Part shown: positions 19,101 to 28,538 of the stretch, in pieces
Layout: each line of letters starts with the position of its first letter
How positions within the stretch are numbered: the first letter of the stretch is position 1
Source: Paenibacillus sp. IHBB 10380
GTDB taxonomy: Bacteria > Bacillota > Bacilli > Paenibacillales > Paenibacillaceae
Assembly: GCF_000949425.1 (NCBI RefSeq)
Contig: NZ_CP010976.1
Span: 2,852,001 to 2,916,000 of the forward strand
Length of the DNA stretch: 64,000 nucleotides
Direction of reading: 5' to 3'
Notes under the pieces: model-generated
What the model was told of the DNA's origin: nothing
Seen by the model: only the letters and a program-made list of their open reading frames with translations
Database searches by the model: none
Translations under genes and position numbers: made by a program

Positions 19101-20513
19101 CTGCTGTATATGATATGGAATCTTCTCATGAGGGTTAACAAAGGTGGCGTAACGATCAATCTCTTTACCATCTTTTATTTTGACAGCCGCTAATTCCGTA
19201 ATATTGCTATTGGTGACCGATAAACCCGTGGTTTCAATATCAAATACGATAAAAGTAGCCGTCTTAAGATCAATAGATTGTGCTTGAAGAACAATAGGAA
19301 CAGAGTCATTAATAACATTCGCTTCTACGCCATAAATCATTTTCATTCCGTTCTTTTTTGCAGCTTTTGCTGCATCTGGAAAGCCTTGAACTCCACCGTG
19401 ATCCGTAATTGCAATCGCTGTATGTCCCCAATTGGCAGCTGTTTTGACATATTCACCAATAGGTGTGATTGCATCCATCGTACTCATAGTTGTGTGTAAA
19501 TGAAATTCCACTCTCTTTACAGGTGCTTTATCTTTGCGAGTTGCTGGGGCTTGTACTTCATTCAGATCTGAAGGAATCATAACAAGCTCTGGTATCTGCA
19601 TGAAACGATCTAGTTCCACACGTCCCCGAGCTTTTACCCACTTACCATTTTCAAGCAGATTCATGACCCGTAGATCTTCTTTGGTCTTAGCAAACATCTT
19701 CATTTGCATGGAGTCACCGAAATCCGTGATATTGAACATGAATAAGGTACTGCCGTTACGCAGCTCCTTCCGGTCAAGCCCAAATACAGTGCCTTGAATT
19801 GTTATCTTCTTCTCTTCATCTTGAATTTCCTGAATAGGAACTGGAGGCTCTTTGATGTCATAACCCACTTGAAGTCTAACGTCACCTGCATCTTCATCAT
19901 AGCTCTGAGCTTCTGCTTCCATGCTACTGATCATATTCTGAACAACTTCACGCTCTTCCTCAAGTCGCTTCTGTTGGAATTCCTTCTGAGCTTCTTTGGC
20001 CGTATCTCCAATGAGAAGTTTAACTCGCAAAGGTAGCGCGAAATGCTGCACATAGTAACGTGTAATTGCCTGATCAATTTGCTTCTTCTTTGCTAATTCC
20101 AACGTGGTGGCATCCGTCATTTTCAGAAGTATTTGATCCCCTTCTAATTCGTGCACAGCTCTGACCATCCACCCATTGACCGAAGGAATTTCACGTTGTA
20201 CCCACTCTATAAATAAGTCCCAATAAGTGTCCACGATATCAGCTGTAGGAACATTGTCGCTATACTTTATAATAAAAGTGATTTTGGCTATATGCTGCAG
20301 CTTTTCTTGAATTTTGAGACAGAACGCTCGATAAACCTCACCTGGAATGAGTGTATCTTTAATGATACTGATAACCCACTCATTACTGCTATGGCTAGTT
20401 TCCACTTGATCAATATATCCGTCCATAAAATGAGATTGAATAAGTGCGGGTGGAACTTGACCTTGTTTCATAAGAAGTTCGAATCTCTTTCTCTTCTCTT
20501 CCTCGTTACTCAA
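16197..20513 (-). CDS. polC: DNA polymerase III, PolC-type alpha subunit
   Basis: Main replicative polymerase of low-GC Gram-positives, with built-in proofreading. At 1438 residues it has the usual length. Order: N-terminal domains, OB fold (about 235-320), PHP domain starting near VEFHLHTTMS, DnaQ-like 3'-5' exonuclease inserted in PHP (FIVFDIETTGLS, about 420), the zinc-binding C-X-D-C region (CKNADC and CPDCGG), catalytic palm with PDIDLNFSG, fingers with HPGGIVVLP, and C-terminal clamp-binding QLSLF. One oddity is GLSHGTGVWLG, where relatives I know have HGTDVW. No frameshift is seen. It follows proS by 135 bp. Confidence 0.98.
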   Translation of the reverse strand: MSNEEEKRKRFELLMKQGQVPPALIQSHFMDGYIDQVETSHSSNEWVISIIKDTLIPGEVYRAFCLKIQEKLQHIAKITFIIKYSDNVPTADIVDTYWDLFIEWVQREIPSVNGWMVRAVHELEGDQILLKMTDATTLELAKKKQIDQAITRYYVQHFALPLRVKLLIGDTAKEAQKEFQQKRLEEEREVVQNMISSMEAEAQSYDEDAGDVRLQVGYDIKEPPVPIQEIQDEEKKITIQGTVFGLDRKELRNGSTLFMFNITDFGDSMQMKMFAKTKEDLRVMNLLENGKWVKARGRVELDRFMQIPELVMIPSDLNEVQAPATRKDKAPVKRVEFHLHTTMSTMDAITPIGEYVKTAANWGHTAIAITDHGGVQGFPDAAKAAKKNGMKMIYGVEANVINDSVPIVLQAQSIDLKTATFIVFDIETTGLSVTNSNITELAAVKIKDGKEIDRYATFVNPHEKIPYHIQQLTNITDEMVKDAPDLEPVLHEFVKFAEDGILVAHNARFDVGFIQTSLKEYGMSEMTNPALDTLELARLLYPGMKNHRLNTLAAKYKVLLESHHRAVDDTIALAGILNGLLVDAEKMKGITMLDRLNDYVGKDLSNARPFHCCIYALNMIGKKNLFKLISMSHTEYFKRVPSIPRSKLEEIREGLLIISGCEKGEFFEAVLNKSVEEAEDVALFYDVLEIQPLTMYMHLVEKGLVNSALELKTAVKRICEIGEKLDKPVIATGNVHYLEPREKLFRDIAINGITGFSPLKDIQKPDAHFRTTDEMLEEFEFLGKNKATEVVITNTVVLAERFEEIKLFPDQLYTPIIEGADEEIRNTCYDTAKSIYGENLPDVVVARLEKELAPIIKFGFSANYLISERLVKKSNQDGYLVGSRGSVGSSVVATFLGISEVNPLPAHYICKNADCRHSEWFLDGSVPSGFDLPDKTCPDCGGLLKGEGQDIPFETFLGFKGDKVPDIDLNFSGDYQPTAHNYTKVLFSEKNVFRAGTIGTIAEKTAFGYTKKYEEEHQKKWRGAELSRLAAGFTGVKRSTGQHPGGIVVLPDYMEIEDITPVQYPADDQSSEWKTTHFDYHAFDANLLKLDILGHDDPTMMRMLQDLTGVDPTSIPMNDAKVMSLFSSTEALGVTPQQIRTPVATYGIPEMGTKFVRQMLIEALPTTFADLLQISGLSHGTGVWLGNAQELIKSGTCNIKTVIGCRDDIMLFLIYKAGMDAGLAFTITESVRKGKGLSPEWIDEMKKCKVPTWYIDSCLKIQYMFPKAHAAAYVISAVRTAYFKLNYPIEYYSTYFTVRAEDFDADIFCQGYDAIYRQIQEIEQKGFQATTKEKGMLAILEMALEMTARGFRFKNVDLYRSEATSFTVDGDSLIPPFAAIQGIGDNAARNIVAARQEGEYLSVEDFQQKSKTGKAIIEVLTQLGCFRGLPESNQLSLF

Positions 20514-20648
20514 TGTTACTCCCCCTTACTCCCATGCTGTAGAAAAAATGAAAAGCTCCTGTTCACAAAAATGTTCTCGATCTCTTGCCCACCGACTCAT
20601 TTCTGCCCAGAAGCTCTCCATCATTTATCTTTATTCGTATCTTACACT

Positions 20649-22097
20649 TTAGTAGGCTCTGGCAAAAACCACCGTATGTTCTGCTGGTTTCCCACATACA
20701 AGACAGGTATGCTTTTGTTCAGCAGGCTCAAATGGAATATTACGACTTGTTGCTCCCGTTTCTTCCTTCACCTTGCTCTCACATTCTTCGGAACCACACC
20801 ATCCTGCTAAAGAGAACCCACGACGTTCCTCCATGCTTGTCTTCATTTCTTCCAAAGTATCTACGGAATAAAAGTTATCTTGCATAAATTGTTTAGCACG
20901 GGTAAACATTTCTTGTTGTACTTGCTCTAACATGGCATTGATTTCTTCAACCAAGTTATCTTGCTGAACGATTTTTTTCTCCCCTGAGATACGGGATACT
21001 AATACACAGACACCATTCTCCATATCGCGAGGACCCAGCTCTAATCTCACGGGCACGCCGCGCATTTCATATTCATTGAATTTCCAGCCCGGTGTTACAT
21101 CACTACGGTCATCTACACGAACACGAACTCCTGCTTTTTTCAGCTCTTTAAACAATTCGTCGGTGCGTCCTATAACAGCTTCACGAGTCTTTGCTGGTCC
21201 AATAGGAATCATGATAACTTGCGTTGGTGCCACTTTGGGAGGTAGAGCAAGACCACGATCATCTCCATGAACCATGATCATAGAACCGATCAAGCGAGTA
21301 CTCGTTCCCCATGAAGTCGTGTGTACATATTCCTGCGTATTCTCACGACTTAAATATTGAATATCAAAAGCTACAGCGAACTTCGTTCCTAAATAATGAG
21401 AAGTCCCTGCTTGTACAGCCCGCCCATCCTTCATCATAGCTTCAATAGAGAATGTATCTACTGCACCAGCAAAACGCTCTGAAGCTGTCTTCTGTCCCGT
21501 AATAACTGGAATGGCAAGATACTCTTCTACAAAGTCACGGTAGACTTCAAGCATACGCATCGTTTCCTCGCGTGCTTCTTCCTCAGTCTCATGTGCCGTA
21601 TGACCTTCCTGCCAAAGGAATTCACTTGTACGAAGAAACGGTAACGTTCTTTTCTCCCAACGAACCACGTTAGCCCATTGATTAATCAATACAGGCAGAT
21701 CACGATAGGATTGAATCCATTTGGAATACATGTGACCAAACATCGTCTCCGAAGTTGGACGAATCGCCAAACGTTCTTCCAGCTTTTCACCTGCTGCTTC
21801 CGTAACCCAAGGTAGCTCTGGATTGAAACCTTCGATATGCTCTTTTTCTTTTTGAAAAAAGCTCTCTGGTATAAACAAAGGGAAATAGGCGTTTCTGTGA
21901 CCTGTCTCTTTGAAACGTCGATCTAATTCTTGTTGGATGTGTTCCCAAATTTCATATCCATCCGGACGGAATACAATACATCCGCGTACTGGAGAATAAT
22001 CCATTAACTCAGCCTTTTTAATAACATCAATATACCAGCGTGAGAAATCTTCACCTTGTGGTGTGATTTCCGTTACAAATTGTTTATCTTTTGACAT
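20649..22097 (-). CDS. proS: Prolyl-tRNA synthetase, archaeal/eukaryal-type (ProS type 3)
   Basis: Charges tRNA-Pro with proline. The ATG at 22097 (MSKDKQFVTEITPQGEDFSRWY) has a GGGAGGAAG site; an upstream in-frame start would place that site inside the gene. The protein is about 482 residues. Motif 2 and 3 regions of class II synthetases are visible (RPTSETMFG, FLRTSEFLWQEGH, GSMIMVHGDDRGLALPPKVAP), and a C-terminal extension ends in Tyr with a cysteine pair CLVCG. The roughly 180-residue INS editing domain of the bacterial type is absent. Position between rseP and polC is that of the bacterial-type proS in B. subtilis, so the gene appears displaced in place. Confidence 0.95.
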   Translation of the reverse strand: MSKDKQFVTEITPQGEDFSRWYIDVIKKAELMDYSPVRGCIVFRPDGYEIWEHIQQELDRRFKETGHRNAYFPLFIPESFFQKEKEHIEGFNPELPWVTEAAGEKLEERLAIRPTSETMFGHMYSKWIQSYRDLPVLINQWANVVRWEKRTLPFLRTSEFLWQEGHTAHETEEEAREETMRMLEVYRDFVEEYLAIPVITGQKTASERFAGAVDTFSIEAMMKDGRAVQAGTSHYLGTKFAVAFDIQYLSRENTQEYVHTTSWGTSTRLIGSMIMVHGDDRGLALPPKVAPTQVIMIPIGPAKTREAVIGRTDELFKELKKAGVRVRVDDRSDVTPGWKFNEYEMRGVPVRLELGPRDMENGVCVLVSRISGEKKIVQQDNLVEEINAMLEQVQQEMFTRAKQFMQDNFYSVDTLEEMKTSMEERRGFSLAGWCGSEECESKVKEETGATSRNIPFEPAEQKHTCLVCGKPAEHTVVFARAY

Positions 22098-22161
22098 AAA
22101 AATGGACTTCCTCCCAAGACTTGGCCCCACATCTCGCATATAGAACCTATCAATATTTCCG

Positions 22162-23433
22162 TTATCCGTTAATTAATCTTAATATATCGTTATATGTTAC
22201 AGCTATCATGAGTAAGAATAACATCGCAAATCCGATGAAATGAACCATACCTTCACGATTAGGATCGATAGGTTTACCGCGGATCCATTCTACACCGAGA
22301 AAGGCAAGACGACTTCCGTCAAGTGCAGGAATCGGCAATAAGTTGAAAATACCTAAGTATAGACTTAATATCGCTGCCCAATAAGTAAGCTGCTCGATTC
22401 CCTGCTTAGCAATCTGACCAGTTACCTCAAAGGTACGTACAGGTCCTCCTAAATCATCCATGGAGAACTTAGCAATTAATTGACTGAAGCCTTGAAAAAT
22501 CATTTCTGTTGTGGTTACCATCGCTTTACCTGAGTTAGTAAACGTTTCTCCAAACGAAGCTTTACGGGTAGGAAGCTCAGACGTAATACCCACCTTACCG
22601 CCTTCCTGTCCAGCCATCTCACGTGGAGTTAAGGTTACATTAAAGGTCTCATCATCACGAATAATAGTCCACTCCATAGGCTTACCTTTAGATTCGAACG
22701 TCATATCAACCATCTTCTTACGATCCGCACCAATCTTAACACCATTGATGGAGTCGACGATGTCTCCCTTTTGCAAACTAGCTTCTTCAGCAGGCATGCC
22801 TTTAGTCACATCAGCAATTTGTATATACTGAGGATTATCTAACGGTATTCCAGCCATCTGAATGTGCATTGCAAATAGAATAAACGCCAGCAAAAAATTC
22901 ATTAGCGGCCCAGCAAAAATAGATAGAGCACGTTGTCCGATAGTCTTACTGCCAAATTGACGATTTTTCGGTGCAATTTGGGTTTCTTGCCCCTTAGTCA
23001 CCATCATGGCTTGTGGATGCACCTGATATGATTGGCTATCTCCATCCACATTCAGTCGGAGTGTTAACGCAATATCCAAATCAATGGATTCTACTTCACC
23101 ACGGATGACGTTCTTCCGATTATCTAGTTGGTCCAAATAAATTTTCTTAGCTTCACCATTAACGATTCGAATAGCAATGGTCTGCCCTGGGAGAATCTCA
23201 ATAATCTCAGGATCCTCCCCAGCCATACGAGCATAGCCACCGAAAGGTAACAATCGCAACGTGAACTGCGTTTCATTACGTTTATAAGAAAACAGCTTTG
23301 GGCCGAAACCGATCGCAAATTCACGAACTAGTATTCCAGCACGTTTAGCGAAATAGTAATGTCCCCATTCATGAACCGTCACAATCAAGAAAAACATCAG
23401 TACCGTCAAAAATACTACCTGCACCATTTCCAA
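22162..23433 (-). CDS. rseP: RIP metalloprotease RseP (site-2 protease)
   Basis: Intramembrane zinc protease that cleaves anti-sigma factors and signal peptide remnants (B. subtilis RasP). I prefer the TTG at 23433, 9 nt after AAAGGGG; an ATG 9 nt further upstream abuts that site. About 423 residues. HEWGH is at about residues 21-25 in the first membrane helix, a PDZ domain lies in the middle (about 205-285, with KGDIVDSINGVKI), and the last helices carry NLLPIPALDGSRL with the third zinc ligand. It sits between dxr and proS, as in Bacillus. Confidence 0.95.
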   Translation of the reverse strand: MEMVQVVFLTVLMFFLIVTVHEWGHYYFAKRAGILVREFAIGFGPKLFSYKRNETQFTLRLLPFGGYARMAGEDPEIIEILPGQTIAIRIVNGEAKKIYLDQLDNRKNVIRGEVESIDLDIALTLRLNVDGDSQSYQVHPQAMMVTKGQETQIAPKNRQFGSKTIGQRALSIFAGPLMNFLLAFILFAMHIQMAGIPLDNPQYIQIADVTKGMPAEEASLQKGDIVDSINGVKIGADRKKMVDMTFESKGKPMEWTIIRDDETFNVTLTPREMAGQEGGKVGITSELPTRKASFGETFTNSGKAMVTTTEMIFQGFSQLIAKFSMDDLGGPVRTFEVTGQIAKQGIEQLTYWAAILSLYLGIFNLLPIPALDGSRLAFLGVEWIRGKPIDPNREGMVHFIGFAMLFLLMIAVTYNDILRLING

Positions 23434-23561
23434 TCGTCTCATCCCCTTTATTGTCTAAGATCGAAGTATGTCCATATAGATTATCATTATTCTCCGACCC
23501 AACACAAGAGAATCACTTCTGAAGCATTTTTATAAAAAGGAGGAGTCTTATGGTGTTCAAA

Positions 23562-24701
23562 TTATAACTTCGAAGCTAACTCACGTGAACGAAGATCGCA
23601 TTCCTCAATACCGTAAATATCCGGTTCAGAAAGATTGATATGCTGTTCAAGCACACCTTCAATAATCTGTTCTATTTGTAAAAACGAAATTTCTCGATTC
23701 AAAAAGCGTGCCACGGCTACTTCATTAGCAGCATTAAAAGCTGTTGTTGCGGTGCCTCCCATTCTACCACATTCGTAGGCTAATCTTAAACAAGGAAATC
23801 TTGCATAATCCATCTCCTTGAAATGAAGACTTCCTACTTGCGCTAGTGACAATCTCGCTGAAGGAGAAGGCCAACGTTCAGGATACGTTAACGCATATTG
23901 AATGGGAACGCGCATATCTGGATTTCCAAGCTGAGCAACAATCGAACTATCACAATATTCAACAAATGAATGAATGATGCTCTCGGGATGAAGAAGGACA
24001 TTAATTTGATCATAAGATAGATCAAAAAGCCAATGTGCTTCAATGACTTCAAGTCCTTTGTTGACCATCGTAGCGGAGTCAATTGTAATTTTGGATCCCA
24101 TAGACCAATTGGGATGTTTCAGTGCATCCTCTACGGTGACATGCTTCAATTCTTCGCGGCTCAAATCCCGAAAAGAACCTCCAGAAGCAGTTATTGTAAT
24201 TCCTGCAACATCTTCTCTACGTTCTCCATTCATACATTGGAAAATAGCAGAATGCTCACTATCAACCGGAAGAAGTTTCACTCCTTTTTGATGAGCAAGC
24301 GATGTGACCAGATGACCTGCAGTCACTAACGTTTCTTTATTAGCGAGTCCAATATGCTTACCAGCTTCAATGGCCGCAAGAGTTGATCGCAAGCCCACAC
24401 TTCCCATAACTGCTGTTACAACCGTATCTGCTTCCGTGCCGGCCGCAATTTCTATCAAGCCCTCACTACCATAAAATACTTCAGTTGTAGTTGGAATATG
24501 TGGCTTGATTTGGTCAGCTAAATCTTTCGTGGATACAGATACTTTACGTGGCTTATATTGACTGACTTGCTGCATTAACAATTCAGTATTATTTCCTGCC
24601 GCCAATCCCTCGACTTGAAACTGCTCTGGGTGCATCGACACCACGTCAAGGGTCTGAGTTCCAATGGAGCCTGTGGAACCCAGAATACTAATTTTTTTCA
24701 T
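23562..24701 (-). CDS. dxr: 1-deoxy-D-xylulose-5-phosphate reductoisomerase
   Basis: Second step of the MEP isoprenoid pathway: DXP to MEP with NADPH. The 379-residue protein begins MKKISILGSTGSIGTQTLDVV with the NADPH loop, then GLANKETLVTAGH, LLPVDSEHSAIFQC with the metal-binding D-S-E (about 148-152), TASGGSFRD and ATMVNKGLEVIEAHWLF (second glutamate pair). All catalytic segments are intact. It lies 19 bp after cdsA in the operon uppS-cdsA-dxr-rseP. Confidence 0.98.
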   Translation of the reverse strand: MKKISILGSTGSIGTQTLDVVSMHPEQFQVEGLAAGNNTELLMQQVSQYKPRKVSVSTKDLADQIKPHIPTTTEVFYGSEGLIEIAAGTEADTVVTAVMGSVGLRSTLAAIEAGKHIGLANKETLVTAGHLVTSLAHQKGVKLLPVDSEHSAIFQCMNGERREDVAGITITASGGSFRDLSREELKHVTVEDALKHPNWSMGSKITIDSATMVNKGLEVIEAHWLFDLSYDQINVLLHPESIIHSFVEYCDSSIVAQLGNPDMRVPIQYALTYPERWPSPSARLSLAQVGSLHFKEMDYARFPCLRLAYECGRMGGTATTAFNAANEVAVARFLNREISFLQIEQIIEGVLEQHINLSEPDIYGIEECDLRSRELASKL

Positions 24702-24719
24702 AATGCACCTTCTCTTGTG

Positions 24720-25520
24720 TTAGTAAGGTAACAACATCACGATATGTACAAATGGAAATACAATAATCCAACTATCGCAGCGATCTAGAATTCCACCATG
24801 ACCTGGGAGTAACTTACCAGAATCTTTAATATCATATACTCTTTTATAAGCAGACTGAATTAGGTCACCTAATTGACCAACAACAGCACAGGTAAGCCCA
24901 ATGAGTACAGCTCTTCCTACACTCAGAATATCCCCTGAAAAACCAGCAAAAATGATAGCAACGATAATAGCAACCATGACCCCACCTAGCGCACCCTCAA
25001 TGGTTTTGTTAGGACTGATGGAAGGCCACAACTTATGACGCCCAAACATTTTGCCTAGAAAATATGCCCCTGAGTCACTTGCCCATATACAGGATAGAAT
25101 AAGAAACGTCCAAAAAAGACCATGGTCGTCTGGTGAATTTCGAGACCCCGCAATATAGGAAAAACCGATTCCTACATAAAGGGCACCTATAAATAACAAT
25201 GAAATATGTTTAATCCCGATTTTATTTCTACTGAACACAGTAATCAACATGAACAAAAACATTAACAACCATATTCCATGTTCTAGTGTTGGTGTATATG
25301 TGATATGTAAAAGTTCCCAAGGAAACATGAACATCAATACGCCTAAGTAACCTACGAGGGCCACTATACTAAAGGGGTGTATTTTAATCATTTTAACAAA
25401 TTCATAATAGCCTATAAAAGACATAGCCAGAATAAGAAGATGAAATGGGTAGCCACCAAGTATACAAAATCCCAAGAATATAGTTCCAGCAATGATTCCG
25501 GTAATCAGTCGTTGTTTCAA
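24720..25520 (-). CDS. cdsA: Phosphatidate cytidylyltransferase
   Basis: Makes CDP-diacylglycerol from phosphatidate and CTP, the precursor of phosphatidylglycerol and phosphatidylethanolamine. I place the start at TTG (25520, MKQRLITGIIAG), 10 nt after GGAGG; the open frame extends 130 bp further into uppS but those residues are unlike CdsA. The resulting 266 residues carry about seven to eight hydrophobic helices and the family signature SDSGAYFLGKMFGRHK...SPNKTIEGALGG with the C-terminal GDLIQSAYKR...DSGKLLPGHGGILDRCDS. Confidence 0.95.
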   Translation of the reverse strand: MKQRLITGIIAGTIFLGFCILGGYPFHLLILAMSFIGYYEFVKMIKIHPFSIVALVGYLGVLMFMFPWELLHITYTPTLEHGIWLLMFLFMLITVFSRNKIGIKHISLLFIGALYVGIGFSYIAGSRNSPDDHGLFWTFLILSCIWASDSGAYFLGKMFGRHKLWPSISPNKTIEGALGGVMVAIIVAIIFAGFSGDILSVGRAVLIGLTCAVVGQLGDLIQSAYKRVYDIKDSGKLLPGHGGILDRCDSWIIVFPFVHIVMLLPY

Positions 25521-25542
25521 CGGTTTCCATCCTCCACTTGAG

Positions 25543-26310
25543 TTATGACAGGCCGCCGTATCGCCGAGTTCTACGCTGATATTCAGCAACCGCTTCGTGC
25601 ATATGTTGTTTATTAAACTCAGGCCAGTATATATCAGTGAAACATAATTCACTGTAAGCGAGTTGCCAGAGCATGAAGTTACTGAGTCTCATCTCTCCAC
25701 TTGTTCGAATCAGCAGATCAGGATCTGGTAATCCTTGTGAATGTAGATGATCATCAATCCACTTCGTTGTAATCTCTTCTGCCTTCATTCGCCCTGCTTC
25801 AATTTCGCGACCCATGTGTGACACACAATCAGTCAATTCCTTACGACTACCGTAGTTAAGAGCAAAATTCAACACAAGTCCATCATTCTTTGAAGTGAGC
25901 TTCATAGCTTTCTCCATAGCTAGCAACGTGTGTGTGGGCAATCCTTCTTTGTCACCCATCATACGGATCTGAACATTTTTTTGTATTAATTCATCTAACT
26001 CGATAGCTAGAAATTCTTCTGGAAGCCGCATCAAGAAATCAACTTCATCTTTAGGTCGTTTCCAATTCTCGGTCGAGAATGCATATAATGTCAAATATTT
26101 AATTCCAAGATCATCAGCTGCAATCGTAGCACGTTTAACAGCTTTCATACCATTTTGATGTCCAACAATACGAGGTAAACCGAGCCTTTTCGCCCAGCGC
26201 CCATTACCATCCATGATGATCGCGACATGCCGAGGAATATTGTCCGCGGATATGTCCATTGGCTTCAGAGCGTCTTTCTTTCTCCACCACGACCTTATTC
26301 GTTTGATCAT
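25543..26310 (-). CDS. uppS: Isoprenyl transferase (undecaprenyl diphosphate synthase)
   Basis: Condenses eight isopentenyl diphosphates onto farnesyl diphosphate to form the C55 lipid carrier for cell wall synthesis. The ATG at 26310 (MIKRIRSWWRKK) has GGAGG 7 nt upstream; an upstream ATG at 26370 overlaps nothing functional and lacks a site. The protein, 255 residues, has HVAIIMDGNGRWAKRLG with the catalytic Asp, then the FSTENWKRP and LLIRTSGEMRLSNFMLWQLAYSEL signatures. It heads the uppS-cdsA-dxr-rseP-proS-polC series. Confidence 0.97.
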   Translation of the reverse strand: MIKRIRSWWRKKDALKPMDISADNIPRHVAIIMDGNGRWAKRLGLPRIVGHQNGMKAVKRATIAADDLGIKYLTLYAFSTENWKRPKDEVDFLMRLPEEFLAIELDELIQKNVQIRMMGDKEGLPTHTLLAMEKAMKLTSKNDGLVLNFALNYGSRKELTDCVSHMGREIEAGRMKAEEITTKWIDDHLHSQGLPDPDLLIRTSGEMRLSNFMLWQLAYSELCFTDIYWPEFNKQHMHEAVAEYQRRTRRYGGLS

Positions 26311-26383
26311 TCCATTTCCTCCAAGCCACATTGTGCAGGTTGAAACAGCTATGCCAATCACTATGGACACCGTTTCTATTAGA

Positions 26384-26425
26384 AAGAGACAAACCCCACC
26401 ATAAAGGAGGGGCTATACGTCTCTT
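26384..26425 (-). terminator. Rho-independent terminator after frr
   Basis: On the minus strand AGAGAC (26385-26390 complement arm at 26419-26424) brackets an inner stem of CCCC/GGGG and TCC/GG, followed by TTTC. It begins immediately at the frr stop codon, so frr and uppS are probably separated, at least in part. Confidence 0.65.
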
Positions 26426-26978
26426 ATACTTCCATGATCTCTTTTTCTTTTGCTGAGAGAACTTTGTCTACTTCTCCGATAAACTTGTCCGTGAGTTTCT
26501 GAATGTCCTCTTGGTGTCTATGAGATTCATCTTCGGAAATATCGGTTTTTTCCATTTTTTTAATTTCATCATTTGCATCTCGACGAATATTACGAATGGC
26601 CACCTTTGCTTCCTCACCGAATTTTTTGGTTGACTTCACTAAATCCCCACGACGCTCTTCTGTAAGAACAGGGATAGATAAACGAATCATAGATCCATCA
26701 TTTGAAGGCGTAAGTCCAAGATCCGATTTAGAGATAGCTCTTTCGATATCTGAGAGAGAAGATTTGTCCCACGGCTGAATCATTAGCGTACGTGAGTCTG
26801 GTGTAGTTATGTTAGCTAATTGATTGAGTGGTGTGGGTGCTCCGTAATATTCCACTTGAATTCGATCAAGTATTGCAGGTGTTGCTCGTCCTGCACGTAA
26901 AGACGAAAGATCACGTTTTAACGAGAGGATGGCTTTTTCCATTCGATCCTCAGTATGTTTTTTCACGGTTTGTGGCAT
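26424..26978 (-). CDS. frr: Ribosome recycling factor
   Basis: Splits post-termination ribosomes together with EF-G. The 184-residue protein starts [38 protein letters not shown], where LRAGRA is the family hallmark, followed by [16 protein letters not shown] and the C-terminal [25 protein letters not shown]. Length is that of the family (185). It starts 4 bp after the pyrH stop, so the two form one unit. Confidence 0.98.
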   Translation of the reverse strand: MPQTVKKHTEDRMEKAILSLKRDLSSLRAGRATPAILDRIQVEYYGAPTPLNQLANITTPDSRTLMIQPWDKSSLSDIERAISKSDLGLTPSNDGSMIRLSIPVLTEERRGDLVKSTKKFGEEAKVAIRNIRRDANDEIKKMEKTDISEDESHRHQEDIQKLTDKFIGEVDKVLSAKEKEIMEV

Positions 26979-26982
26979 CAGT

Positions 26983-27705
26983 CTACGCTCCTTTTACAGT
27001 AGTTCCGATTTTTTCCCCTAGAACGACACGTTTAACGTTTCCTTGTATCGTTAAGGCAAATACGATTAGCGGGATGTTATTGTCCATGCACAAGGATGTT
27101 GCAGTAGAATCCATCACACCTAAATTTTTATTCAGTACATCCAAGTAAGTCAATTGCTCGAACTTCTCTGCAGTACTATCTATGAAAGGATCAGCTGAAT
27201 ATACGCCATCCACTTTATTCTTAGCCATTAGAATAACTTCCGCTTCAATTTCTGCAGCTCGTAATGCAGCTGTTGTATCCGTCGAGAAGAACGGATTGCC
27301 TGTACCTGCAGCGAAAATAACGACGCGACCCTTTTCTAAATGGCGGATAGCTCTACGCCGGATATACGGTTCTGCAATTTGTTGCATAGCAATCGAAGTC
27401 TGAACGCGAGTAGGTACATCAATTTGCTCCAATGCATCCTGTAGCGCAAGCGAATTCATTACTGTTGCAAGCATTCCCATATAATCGGCTGTTGCACGAT
27501 CGATACCTTTAGCGCTTCCAGCAATCCCACGCCAGATGTTACCACCACCACAAACGACGGCTACCTCAACGCCAAGTTCTACTACTTCTTTAATTTGTTC
27601 TGCAATAGAAACTATGGTATCGGCATCAATACCGTATCCATTTTGACCCGCGAGTGATTCACCACTGACTTTCAACACAACTCTTTTAAATACAGGCTGC
27701 TCCAA
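26983..27705 (-). CDS. pyrH: UMP kinase
   Basis: Phosphorylates UMP to UDP in pyrimidine nucleotide synthesis; a hexamer of the amino-acid kinase family, regulated by GTP and UTP. The 240-residue protein starts [15 protein letters not shown] (after MEQPV), then [10 protein letters not shown], the [12 protein letters not shown] segment and [22 protein letters not shown], all characteristic. The start is TTG. It is followed by frr with a 4-bp gap and preceded by a terminator that ends the tsf transcript. Confidence 0.98.
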   Translation of the reverse strand: MEQPVFKRVVLKVSGESLAGQNGYGIDADTIVSIAEQIKEVVELGVEVAVVCGGGNIWRGIAGSAKGIDRATADYMGMLATVMNSLALQDALEQIDVPTRVQTSIAMQQIAEPYIRRRAIRHLEKGRVVIFAAGTGNPFFSTDTTAALRAAEIEAEVILMAKNKVDGVYSADPFIDSTAEKFEQLTYLDVLNKNLGVMDSTATSLCMDNNIPLIVFALTIQGNVKRVVLGEKIGTTVKGA

Positions 27706-27825
27706 TATTCTACCTCCACTTTAAGACAGCACCTCAATAGGGCGGTGCCAAGTTATAAAAATTTCATCTAACATTCAAGAAATATAAGAAAATATGGGAC
27801 AATACTCTATACTTTCTTATATTTT

Positions 27826-27862
27826 AAAAAAGAAGGAACACACTGTGTTCCACTCTTCTTTA
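27826..27862 (-). terminator. Rho-independent terminator after tsf
   Basis: The 17-nt element with arms GGAACAC (27835-27841) and GTGTTCC (27845-27851) is extended by AAGAA/TTCTT arms; on the minus strand a run of six T residues follows. It lies 26 bp after the tsf stop and separates tsf from pyrH-frr. Confidence 0.9.
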
Positions 27863-27887
27863 TAACTTATATTGTCATATCCAGTAC

Positions 27888-28538
27888 TTATTTATTAACT
27901 TGAGCCATAACTTCTTCTACGAAATTATCTTGTTTCTTTTCCAAACCTTCTCCAAGTTCAAAACGAGCAAAGCGACGAATTGTAATATTTTCACCAATTG
28001 TACTGATTTTTTCTTTCAACAAAGTGCTGATCGTTTTGTCAGGATCTTTAATGAAAGATTGCTCCATAAGACAGAACTCTTCGTAGTATTTACTGATACG
28101 TCCTTCAACCATTTTTTCAACAATTTTCTCAGGCTTACCTTCATTCAAAGCTTGGGCCTTCAAAATTTCTTTTTCTTTCTCAATTGCATCAGCTGGTACT
28201 TCTTCACGACGTACATAAAGAGGATTAGTTGCTGCAATATGCATAGCGATATCACGTGCAAATTCTTTGAACTGATCTGTTTTACCTACGAAGTCAGTTT
28301 CACAGTTAATTTCTACAAGTACACCGATCTTCCCGCCTGCGTGGATATAAGATTCCACAGTACCTTCAGTAGCTGTACGTCCCGCTTTGTTGGCAGCAGC
28401 TGCCAATCCTTTTTCGCGAAGCAATACGATTGCTTGGTCCAAATCACCATTAGCTTCTTCAAGTGCTTTTTTACAATCCAACATACCTGCACCTGTTTTT
28501 TCACGAATCTCTTTAACCGCACTAGCATTAACAGCCAT
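27888..28538 (-). CDS. tsf: Translation elongation factor Ts
   Basis: Guanine nucleotide exchange factor of EF-Tu. The 216-residue protein has the UBA-like N-terminal domain ([19 protein letters not shown]) and the TDFV motif at about residues 80-83 (CETDFVGKT). It is about 75 residues shorter than the B. subtilis protein (about 293), matching the short EF-Ts class with one reduced dimerisation region. The ATG at 28538 has a GGAGGG site. Upstream is a 219-bp gap with the rpsB terminator, a GGGCTA repeat and a hairpin, so expression can be uncoupled from rpsB. Confidence 0.97.
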   Translation of the reverse strand: MAVNASAVKEIREKTGAGMLDCKKALEEANGDLDQAIVLLREKGLAAAANKAGRTATEGTVESYIHAGGKIGVLVEINCETDFVGKTDQFKEFARDIAMHIAATNPLYVRREEVPADAIEKEKEILKAQALNEGKPEKIVEKMVEGRISKYYEEFCLMEQSFIKDPDKTISTLLKEKISTIGENITIRRFARFELGEGLEKKQDNFVEEVMAQVNK

